A stretch of 64,000 bases of DNA from Zygnema cylindricum (lineage: Eukaryota > Streptophyta > Zygnematophyceae > Zygnematales > Zygnemataceae). The stretch covers positions 163,312-227,311 of the forward strand of contig JBBHKE010002582.1 of the NCBI GenBank assembly GCA_037447655.1, in the 5' to 3' direction. Each line of letters starts with the position of its first letter. Position 1 is the first letter of the stretch. Both the position numbers and the translations under genes were made by a program. Positions 1 to 9,671 of the stretch are shown piece by piece. Below the pieces are notes generated by a model, which was given only the letters and a program-made list of their open reading frames with translations, did no database searches and was not told the origin of the DNA.

Positions 1-212
1 GCAGTTATACTCAAACATACGGAACTTAAGGAAATGTACTCTAAAGCCCTAAAAATCCCTTAAAAAACCTAAACGGTGTGAAAATGTACGAACATTGTCG
101 GGAAATGTACGAAAATGTACTGGTACATAGTCAGGTTCGCATTTTATAACATTTTTTTTATCGTTAAATGCGTATCGTGCGTAGTATTCGCGCGTTCGTT
201 TCGTGCTTATTA

Positions 213-425
213 TGCGCACGGGACAACTATGGTTTTTTGACTCTCTTTAAGCATCTTTTCTCCGTACACGCATGTCGGTCTTTTGATCTGACGGTTGCGA
301 TTGAAAGGTAAGATTTTCAGCTTCCGATTGGCGGTCTCAAACTGAAAATTGGACAAGTGTGTACGGAGAAAATATGTTTTTAGCGGCCAAAAATTTGTAA
401 ACACTAAATAGCGATACACGGTGTA
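213..425. mobile_element. Truncated MITE of the TACACCGTG family
   Basis: The right end reads CTAAATAGCGATACACGGTGTA, the inverse of the terminal sequence of the intact copies at 972-1142, 1324-1815 and 6633-6853. The interior (CCGTACAC...TTGATCTGACGG...GACAAGTGTGTACGG) matches the copy at 6633-6853. The outermost left terminus is missing or diverged. A second, degraded left end of the same family (TACACTATGTATCGCTATCAG) begins at about 429, directly abutting this one. No coding capacity. Confidence 0.55.
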
Positions 426-971
426 CAGTACACTATGTATCGCTATCAGCGTTAAATCGTTCAATGTACTTTTTGGCTTCAAAACATTTTTCTCGGTGCA
501 CACTTGTAGGCTGCGATGTAGCCGGCTCTTTTCAGGTGAAATCAGCAATAAGTACAACCGTACACATGTTACAGTTTCCAAAAAGGTTTCAAACTTAACC
601 ACTCGTGAAATACGTTTACGGCCCAGATTAATTCCTACTTATACCACCCATGAAATACGCTACGTTCCAGATTAAAATCGTATGACCCCCTCTTGTCTTA
701 GAAACCCACCTGTCATCGATCAGCATTGCTTGTGTAAGGGTACGGCCGTACCCTAACATCAATTTTAGTATAGTACACCTCCCATTAGCGCTTCCAAGTG
801 TCACGCTTGAAACGGAATAGCAAATCAATATGAGGATGTGGCTCGCACTAAATTTTTCATTTCAGTGCGATCATGCGCCGGACTCTCTGATATCTATGCT
901 ACATCTGTGCAGTAAAGCGCTGTACTTGTGCTGTACTGTACTTTACTGTAGTTTTCGTGGTCAGCGGAAGG

Positions 972-1142
972 TACACCGTGAATCGTTATTAGCCTTATGT
1001 ACTCTATATCGGCACCCCAAAATTTTGACATTGATACCTTTAATAGAGCAAACTACACTATTTAAGGACGTGGACCATAATCTGCCACGTCTCCTAGAAC
1101 TACTCTAATAATTTCTATAGTCTAATAACGATTCGCGGTGTA
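972..1142. mobile_element. Short MITE, TACACCGTG family
   Basis: A 171-bp element bounded by inverted repeats of about 21 bp: TACACCGTGAATCGTTATTAG on the left and its complement, with one or two changes, on the right. The only possible target duplication is the terminal TA itself, as in Tc1/mariner-type insertions, but superfamily assignment is open. No ORF of interest; mobilised in trans if at all. Confidence 0.65.
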
Positions 1143-1323
1143 CTGTACTCTTGCGCGGGAGCTCTGTTATTTCTATGTGCCAGTTTGAGACTTTGAGGAC
1201 TTTCCGCCGTCAGGAGTTTGAGTACAGTACTGTAATTGTACGAAACGAATCACTGGCAAGCATTAAATGCGATTAATAGCAAAAAAAAAAAAAACTTCCT
1301 GCTATATGATTTTTAACAATAAC

Positions 1324-1815
1324 TACACCGTGAATCGCTATTAGCGTAATAAAATAGATAGCGTAATGAAACAATTAGCGTACTTTACGGAAAATTGGGT
1401 TTTTTAGGGTACACAATGATACTAATTTATCATTAACTCTAATTTGTAAACTGCTTTGTAAAAATTTTCGGCACATAACATGTCCACACTAAAACATATA
1501 GATGTACGAAATTGTTCAAATCGTACGCCGTCGCGTTTTTTTGGCATCCGCGTATGCCGGAAAATATTTACGCAATTACATATTATTATATTTTCTGTAC
1601 TTCTATATTTAAAAATATACGAAATAGTACGGATATGATAATCCGTACACCACACTATTTAAAATGTCTCTAAATTACAGTTATGAACCGTATTGAGCGG
1701 GGTACCTCAAATAACGTTCAGAAACATTTAGCGTACTTTATTCTATTTGAGAATTTGCCGAAAAAAAGAGGTACCCCAATTAGCGTCATGTACGCTAATA
1801 GCGATTCGCGGTGTA
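1324..1815. mobile_element. MITE, TACACCGTG family, 492 bp
   Basis: Terminal inverted repeats TACACCGTGAATCGCTATTA (left) and the matching complement ending GCGATTCGCGGTGTA (right), extended by GCGTAA/ACGC. It shares termini but not length with the 171-bp and 221-bp copies nearby, so several internal-deletion variants are present. Internal sequence is AT-rich with repeated TTAGCGTA motifs. No transposase. Confidence 0.65.
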
Positions 1816-1864
1816 GTGAATCAACGCCCGTTACACGGGCATGGACCGTGTCCTTTACTATCAT

Positions 1865-2021
1865 GCCCGCGTGCCCGGTGATCGTGCCCGCTGATCGTAC
1901 CCGATGATGGTACCCGTTGATCGGGCCCGTTGATTGTACCCGCTGATCGTGCCCGTTGATGGTACCCGCTGATTGTACCCTTCGATCGTGCCCGTTTATC
2001 GTGCCCGTTGATCGTGCCCAT
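1865..2021. repeat. 13-bp minisatellite, CGTGCCCGYTGAT units
   Basis: About twelve head-to-tail 13-bp units alternate between CGTGCCCGTTGAT-like and GGTACCCGCTGAT-like forms. The array is flanked by near-copies of the same sequence (TTACACGGGCATGGACCGTG before it, TTACACGCGCATGGACCGTG after it), so the flank may be duplicated too. It produces a spurious repetitive minus-strand ORF (1821-2021) which I do not treat as coding. Confidence 0.85.
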
Positions 2022-2039
2022 TACACGCGCATGGACCGT

Positions 2040-4139
2040 GTCCTTTTTATCGAATCGTATGAGTACGATTGTACTATTCTAGACGTCCGTACGGGCATTT
2101 GTAGACGCGACCCAAAACAACACAACGATTGACGCAATATCTGACACGTTTGGTGACGTCGGCCGGGGGACACGCCGTTTAGGGTTGCAGACGCCGGAAA
2201 GTGTGCCTATTTAAAGGTTTCCTTACGCATAACCAAAGGTCTATAATTTGAATATAGATACCAAGTCGCCGTGTGGTTCTCGTTGTTCTCATTTCTTCAA
2301 CTTCTCATAGTTCTGGTTGCGCGCCGTAATGGAATCGTTGATTTCAGTTTTGAGTATCGGCAGGGGTCCCCGATTTCCCCGTACTTAAGTAATTTGATGG
2401 ACAAAGGCGATATTGAAAAAAACCCTAAATCGCTTGGGAACACCCTAAATAAACTTCATAAAAGAGTCTAAAGACAATTTTAGGCATAAAAAGTTCGGTC
2501 GCTAATGAGGCGTGTGGAAAAAAACTGTTATAACGTGTCTTTATCCAGAAAAGGAATATTTATACCAAATTTTCCATACTGTGTTAAGAGTATATCGTTG
2601 GACAGCATTATTGTACAATCGAAGGAGTAAAATAGACTTCTTGCAAAAATTCCAATTGCAACGCAAATTTACTTTTCAAAAGCTTAAAACTAAGGTTAAA
2701 AAACACGTCACTGGATTCGTGTTGCGAGTCGGCCCATGTCACATAACGCTATAATGGTTGGCCTATACACTCTCCTTATAAACATTGGCATCACCTGAAT
2801 ACTATTTGTCGATGCGGTAATATGTGATATTCGCATAGCGATGTGACGATAAAATACGAAGAGACTGGTCTTATACGATATGTCACCGAAATTATAAACC
2901 ATCAAGAGATAGAACCAGGAGCAATCAACCATTTGTTTGTCATTTTATTCAAATCGTTCGAGGATAAAAATATAATCATCGCACACACGCGTGAAGTGAG
3001 TGGATCTCTAAAAGCCAAGTCATATGGACTAGCTAATCACTAGGATGATCGTGTTTGTGGAAATTGTAATGAGGGTTGTGTCTCGTGATGTCGTCGCCAC
3101 ATAAGCAAAATAGTTGCACCGTACATGTAAATCGAGGGGGGAAACGAAAAGCATTGCCACATCGCTCGCATTGAGAATTTCAGACATTAGTGAAATCTAA
3201 AAAAAACAAACATTGACACAGAGGCATCACCTTTTTTAACCATTTTTAAAATAGATTTAGGAACATTCTATCAATCAATAGGCTTAGCAACACTTATTTG
3301 TCATTTCACATTAATTTTGAAGTGAAAATGTGTTAAAATGAAAAGCAAACCCTGTCCTTCAACCACTAACGATCCATTTGTCGCTAAAGTGAAGGTGAAA
3401 AAAAAACCACTAGCTAACCAAGACTTACTTTTCAGCGCTTCTGTTAACTTTTTTCTAAAAAATTGAATGTTGTCATTTCATCTTTTTTACTACTTTTGTG
3501 CGTAATGCATGGGCACACAATTTACATCTTGAACAATCCTGTCACCCATACTTCAGTTTCGTGGCTCCACTATGGATATTTCACTCCTTTTTTTCTCAAT
3601 AATATCGATTAACTCAAAATTTCAGATCCCAACATCATATCGGAAGTAAACGGTTGGGCGTAGCAAAACTGTGTTAGTTAACCATTTATCGGATACTATG
3701 TGGTACAATAGTCATTCCTAAGATCGATGCTAATTGTTTACTTACTCTAATAGCCATATTTCGAAGCAATATTAGAAATGCACGCGAAATTGCCAATGTC
3801 ACTTTGTTTTTTGCGATGGTTCTTACAATTTTTTCATCTCTTGATTCGTTTGTTTTAAACCAAGAACTTCTCTTCTTTTCTTAGGCATTCTCGGGTAATG
3901 CCTCTACGCAGAAACAGGATTAAAAACAGACTAAAAACAGATAAAAACAGTTAATTGGACGGTCTAAAAGATGGATAAAACCGGGTTACAGAGCTAAAAA
4001 CTGCAAATAAAAAGATGTTTATCAGTAATACTTCCATTTTTTTAATCATTTTCTAACAAGAAAATAAAAAAAAAATGTTAAAACATTACATCATATTTCA
4101 TGGCAAACCCTTCTCACTTTTTCGAATTCAAGCATTCTT
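2040..4139. other. Intergenic, no gene recognised
   Basis: Short ORFs of 60-80 codons occur on both strands, but none shows a domain, codon bias or splice structure I can support. AT-rich in the second half, with homopolymer A/T runs. I see nothing I can name here. Confidence 0.5.
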
Positions 4140-5326
4140 TCAATCTGAAACATTTTTCACTTCCTACAGTACCTTGAAAAAAACTTTCCAAACACCTTTT
4201 CCAAAAACTTTCCAAAACCAATTTCCAAAAACTTCCAGAAAACTTTTTTCAAACACTTCACAATAACTCTTTCCAAAACCACTTTCCAAAAACTCTTTTC
4301 CAAATATTCTGAAAAACTTAAAAACGCATTATTCGAGTACAAACTGAAAACTCATGCCACAAAATTTACATCCCAAAAAAAAAAAAAAAAACCCAAAAAG
4401 CAGAAAAGAAAAGAAATGAGGATTTTTGTTATAATTTCCACTCCATCACGAAAACAAACTGAGAAGTGAAGAAAAAAAAAAACAAAGTTTTGGATATTGT
4501 TATCCTTTTTCCTATTCTCAATTATACTCGAGTTTTTTTTTCCTAACCTGATTTTCTATCCCCTTTCTTTTTTCCGAATTCCTCAAAGCTTACTTTCCAC
4601 ACTAATTTTAATTCTCTATTTCCCGAAAAAAAAAAAAAAAAAAAAATAGTTTTACACTGGGTGAAAATTTCTCAAGGTTTTTTCCCAAAAAAATTTCCCC
4701 AAAATTCACTCTCCTCTTAAAATTTTAAAAACTCTCCTAAATTTTTTGCACACTAAGTAACCTTAACCATTTTGAAAGCCCTATTTTTTCTTTTTCATTA
4801 AAAAAAAAAAAAAGGAAATTTCAGCTTCTACTATCTTTTACTTTTACTAAGATCTAATTCTTTATATCTATCACAAATGGGTAAAATAGAAATAGATTTT
4901 TTTTTGGTGTCATTCTATTCCCCAAAAACATACAACCACTATAAAAAAAAAAAAAAACTAAAAATTCTTACAGCAACGAGTTCCTAAAATAACTAACCCG
5001 AAGGACTATTTCCATAATCCACACTAATTAAGGTTCCGGACAAAGGGGTCACATTGTAACGTCACATCCGAGCTCTGTATATATTTAAATATATATATAT
5101 ATATATATTCCCACAAAACGACAAAAAAAACTCCTCCCAGATCGCTTCATCTTCCGGCAAAACCCAAAAATCAAAGAAAAATAGAGAGAAAAAAAAAATG
5201 AGAATAAAAAAAAATCCCATTTTTTTTTCTCTTTTTCGGTTTTTCTCCTCTCACTCAAAAAAATTCGAGCCAAAAAAAATCGATTCGAATTTAGTCAAAA
5301 TTCCCTCAAAAATACGCCAATTTTTT
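4140..5326. repeat. Low-complexity AT-rich tract with CCAAAAACTTT repeats
   Basis: From about 4150 to 4310 the sequence is an irregular tandem array of CCAAAAACTTT-like units of about 12-15 bp. It continues with many poly-A/poly-T runs (for example at 4378, 4625, 4800, 4940) and a short (TA)n near 5090. Reading frames here are artefacts of the repeat. CCACACTA motifs occur near 4598 and 5019. Confidence 0.6.
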
Positions 5327-5654
5327 TCAAAAGCTCGTTTTTCTCGACCGTACTTGCTTCCGTACTTTCACCAAATGTGACATCAGTCTCTCGTAACTCG
5401 CTTTTGTCCTTATCCTCTCGTCCTCCCACTCCGCTTCTATTTTGGATCTGATCCATTCTTCTCCCTTCCTCCCGTCTCCATGTACCCCATTTCCGTAATA
5501 CTGCCTCCGTTCAGTTTCTTGCCCAGCTGGCAGAGCTGCTCCCATTCGGCGAACAGCTGAGGGACGTTCTCTCCCTCCACCCCCATAGGGAAACTATTAT
5601 TAGAGTGGATATTGTGGTTTAGGTTCTCCACCTTTTTTAGTGTGGATACGAGCT
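5327..5654 (-). CDS. Candidate exon of an unidentified gene, apparent frameshift
   Basis: Read on the minus strand, a CAG acceptor is followed by an open stretch of mixed composition beginning LVSTLKKVENLNHNIHSNN. It runs through AEWEQLCQLGKKLNGG to about 5480, where the frame must shift by one G to continue as EEWIRSKIEAEWEDERIRTK and KASYERLMSHLVKVRKQV. The two halves look protein-like (hydrophilic, probably helical), unlike the low-complexity surroundings. The rest of the gene is not recognisable. The single-base break may be a sequencing error in a purine run or a true lesion. I do not recognise the family and infer no function. Confidence 0.35.
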
Positions 5655-5658
5655 GCAT

Positions 5659-5890
5659 GGTGGGGGAGAGAGAGGGAGAGAGAGAAAAAGTGTTTGGGTG
5701 AGGGATGAGGGGAGGGGGGGGAGGGAGGGAGGGAGGGAGGGAAGGGGAGGGAGGGAAGCTTGAGATTTGAGGAGAAGTTGAGGAATATAGTGGGTGGGTA
5801 GACGAGGGAGAGAGAGATAACGAGGGAGAGAGAGAGAATTGATAGATGGAAGGGGGGGGGGAGGGAGAGGAATTTATAGAGGGAGAGTTC
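5659..5890. repeat. Purine-rich (GA/GGGA) tract
   Basis: Irregular GAGA/GGGA repeats on the plus strand, resembling those in the LHCB7 introns (35-37 kb) and at the window end. It lies immediately upstream (minus-strand sense) of the candidate exon at 5327-5654, so it could be intronic by analogy. Confidence 0.7.
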
Positions 5891-6632
5891 CGTGACGTCT
5901 TTCTTTAATAGAGGGGTAAAGTTCATGGCGTGACATCGCGTTACTTTTGGATTCTTTTGGATTCTGCGGAAGATGACAAAAGCCTGCAGTGATCGCGGGG
6001 AGATTGTACGGACGTAAGTACTTTTTTGTATTTTTGTGCCGAGGTCGCGAACTTTGTTTCGACGTGGCGGGATCTTGTCACGCCAAATAGGACAAATTTT
6101 GATTGATAAAAAAAAAAAAAAAAATAGGGGAAGTGTCCAGTACAGAACTGTACAGTACAGTGCAGATCGAGACAAAGTCAGAAATTTACACGCGTCGAAT
6201 GGGGAGAGTTTATGCGGAAATGAGATTTGGGAGATCGTGTACGAGATTCGGCTCGATTTGGACTTTTCTGTGACCTTTTTGGCTCGATTTAGCGTGGTGC
6301 GCTGTGATTGGCCGACGGATGGTGCCAGGCGTGCGGCAGAGGCTGGAAACTTGACGGTTCGACTAGCGGAGAACTAAACTTCCGGGAGACGTTTGGAAAA
6401 GGTGTCGAGCTGGATTTTGATTAGTGCAAAACGACAATTTTTTGGGAAAACGACAAGGGAGACAGGCTGTTTATGTACGAATTGCTTCGGCTGAGTGGCA
6501 ATGGTCAGATCTCGAGTATTAATGTTTACGTACGGTCGTTTTGATTTACTTGGAAGGGATCTCTGGCAGTTAGCGGAAGATCCGACAAGGAGGATGAGTT
6601 TGCTGTTTTGTTTTGATCTGAGAAAAGATCTC
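5891..6632. other. Unassigned sequence
   Basis: Contains short GC-richer pieces and a TACAGTAC-rich patch (6138-6168), but no ORF or splice structure that I can support. A minus-strand segment near 5900-5990 beginning after a TGCAG could be an upstream exon or leader of the candidate gene at 5327-5654; this is a guess. Confidence 0.35.
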
Positions 6633-6853
6633 TACACCGTGTATCGCTATTAGTGTTAGTATTTTTTTGCCACTTTAAACAACTTTTCTCCGTACACACT
6701 TGTCCTATTTCTACATGGAGACCGCCAATTGAGTATCTTAGATTTCAATCTCAGCCGTCAGATCTGCAATCCGACAAGTGTGTACGGGGGAAAAGATGTA
6801 TTAAATATTTAAATGGCAAAAAAACATTAACCCTAATTGCGATTCACGGTGTA
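6633..6853. mobile_element. Intact MITE, TACACCGTG family, long TIRs
   Basis: A 221-bp element. The left end TACACCGTGTATCGCTATTA and the right end, ending GCGATTCACGGTGTA, are inverted repeats. Similarity continues inward for about 75 bp (TTTTTTTGCCA...CCGTACACACTTGTC on both arms), so the element can fold back almost completely. It is the best preserved copy of the family also seen at 213-425, and its interior is distantly related to 42350-42500. Confidence 0.7.
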
Positions 6854-8786
6854 GACTCTAGGGTTTCAAATTTTGGAGGTACACACAAAAACGTCTTCAG
6901 TGAAAGTGTGATCCGACGGTGGGAGATGTTGCGGACAAATAAATGGATGGCTGGGGATGATCTAAGACCCTGACAGCAAATAGGACAGGTATTCGCCAGG
7001 TACGCAGGTTGTTGTGATGCTGAAAGGTCGATCGCAGGTTTTGAAAATGAACGGTTAGGATTTCTCAGGTCAACCGTACGTATTCGCTTCTGCAGGCAAT
7101 TTGGCAGGCGGGATCTCCATAGGACGATCTCCATACGGCGTGAAAGTGGAATTGACTTATCACGACAGAACCCTACCGACCAAAAGGACAGTGAAAAAGT
7201 GGTTGTCTCCATTCAATGATGTCAGTATTGGTAGGAACAATAAAGACAAGGTCATGGTTTGTCGTCTAATCCGTATACTTCTACTACATTATTGTCCAGT
7301 TAAACCGCCCACCGCGACAGCATTTAGCATACTAAAAACTGAGACAAATTACTGACACAAACTCATTGACCGGCGCAATTAGCGGAAGTGATTTGTGGAC
7401 TTTGAAGGTCCACGTGGCAGGATTACATTCTGCAAGCAGATAAAATTCAAATAGCCGTCCGATATTTTTTGAATCGACACTTTTGAGGTACGGTACATCC
7501 AGGATGTACGGAAATCACATCCATGCCTAAAACGCGGAAAACACCGCAAAGATATATATCTGAACGGCTAAATTTTTGCGAAGGAATTTGGACGGCTAAG
7601 ATTCGTCTATCGTTTAAGGCGACCGTGTCATAGAGCGGTTTCGATGAAACGAAAGGGTCCAAAACTTTTCTACGCGAATAGGAGACCGTCAATTACGAAT
7701 CCGGTCACACGTGTAAACTTTTTGAGCGGATACGACGAGTGAAGTTTCACTCGCTACAAAATCCTTTTCGGAACATGCGTAAAGAAAAGTCAAGAATGTA
7801 CCTTTTCAAGGTTTTTAGGAATTTGTTTCATCGGCATAAAAAACAAAAAATAATAATCGTTCGAGACAAGAAAGTTCAGAATGTATCTTTTCAGGTTTTT
7901 AGGAAATTGTTTCAGTTGAAGTAAAAAAAATCAATTAGCCAATGACGGAAGGAAAAAAATCCTCGTTCAGCCAATCGCATAATAGTACTGACCGATTCCG
8001 ACTATCTAGAATTCCCGAAATTACGGGAAATTTTTCCATCTCTCATTCTGGATCCACAAAACAAATGGTAAAAATAATCTAAAAAAAAATCCCAAAAAAT
8101 CGCAAATCAGAAGCTGAAAACCATTGTCAGCTACACACCAATAAAAACATTTTTTCGAGTGACCGCAAACGCTGGCCCGTTAGGCAAGTTCCCGACCAAA
8201 AAATGGAAAAACCTAGAAGCACGTCGCGACAAAATACGTCCTTAAGACGCACTAAAAACAAAAAATAACAAAAATTTGATAACATCCCGTCTTCGAAGTC
8301 CTATGCTCCACCGCCCTTCGTTTATAGCGTGGATAACACTAACGCGGCCGGCTTTTTCTGGAATAAATACATTAATAGAGTTGAAAAAAAATAGTGTTAT
8401 TTACTTATTTTCTTATTTACTATATATCTGGGTTCGCGGTTTTAACGCCAACAGAAATTAACGCTGAATTATACATCTGGCACTACAGTACAAGAAAGTA
8501 CAGTAATGTACTTTACTGTAATGTACTGTACTACACAGCACTGTATTGTACTATACTGTAATGTGATTTGGATACATGTTTGCATTTGTAGCCGATATAT
8601 CCCGTGTTCACACACTGTACCTTTGAAGTCTGAACAAGTGAGAACAGATTCGAGGCGCACGATTTTCTCCCGTCTTTACTGCTAGGAATAAAATCTGAGT
8701 GCGATTTACCTTGTCGGTGCCGTCATCTGACACCTATTTTGTAAGTTTGGAGTTTGGACAAAAAAACGAGCAGCTTTAGTTTGGAC
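6854..8786. other. Intergenic, no gene recognised
   Basis: Only short unsupported ORFs. Contains GTAC-rich stretches (notably 8475-8570) and AT-rich runs. No splice-consistent coding segments were found on either strand. Confidence 0.45.
8475..8570. repeat. Palindromic TACAGTAC-rich tract
   Basis: Dense overlapping copies of ACTGTA, TACAGTA and GTAC (for example GTACTTTACTGTAATGTACT), self-complementary in several registers. Similar patches occur at 895-960, 1215-1240 and 6138-6168. Function unknown. Confidence 0.55.
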
Positions 8787-9671
8787 CATAGTTCAAAAGT
8801 AGGTGAAAGTACGCCCATACAATATGCCTATTGTACGCAAAACATACAATACGACCTTAAGACCCATATTGTATTGGTTGCAAAATGAAAAAAAATAGTA
8901 ACAGGGTTGAGTTGCACATCGATCGATAGAGAATTAAACGTCATGTCTAAATTTTGAAAAACCTTCGGACAAAAAAATATTTTTCTGTGAGTTTTGAGGT
9001 ACTTTTTATTTAAACCTTTAGATTTGGACGATCGGACGGTCGCCGATAAAATTAGCGATCTAAGAAGATCACATGAAAAGCCCATAACACAACTTACGAT
9101 AAAGGCGCCTACAAAAGGCCTACAATAGAAACGCCTACTTTTGACTGGACTGTCACATGTCGTACACTGCACTATTTAAAGCAGTCCAAATTAGAGTCAT
9201 TGACGCTGTTTAAACCGTACTAATACTACTGTAGCGTAAAGGAAAAAATAAATTACTAATTATATTTTAGGTTCTAGGCTCGAAATTTACAGTCTCGAGA
9301 CGTCGAATCATAGTTCAAAAGTAGGCGTTTCTATAGTAGGCCTTTTGTCGGCGCCTTTATCGTAAGTTGTGTTATGGGTTTTTCATGTGATCTTCTTAAA
9401 TCGCTACTTTGATCAGCGACCGTCCGATCGTCCAAATCTGACGGTTTAAATAAAAAGTACCTCAAAACTCACAGAAAAATATTTTTTTGTCCAAATGTTT
9501 TTCAAAATTTTGACATGACATTTAATTCTCTATCGATCGATGTGCAACTCAACCCTGTTACTCTTTTATTTCATTTTGCAGCCAATACAATCTGGGTCTT
9601 AAGGTAGTATTGTAAAATTTACGTACAATAGGCATATTGTATTGGCGACATTCACCTACTTTAAAACTATG
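8787..9671. mobile_element. Foldback pair: two inverted copies of one MITE
   Basis: The arms at about 8787-9151 and 9309-9671 are near-complete reverse complements, joined by about 157 bp of unrelated sequence. Each arm is itself bounded by CATAGTTCAAAAGTAGG and its complement, so this is either two insertions of a ~365-bp MITE in opposite orientation or a single foldback element. The right edge coincides with the outer boundary of the 9.7-14.0 kb inverted-repeat arm. No coding capacity. Confidence 0.7.

Noticed and set aside
1821-2021. Repetitive minus-strand ORF over the 13-bp minisatellite
   Set aside because: Tandem repeat whose period (13) is not a multiple of three; openness is due to the lack of stop words.
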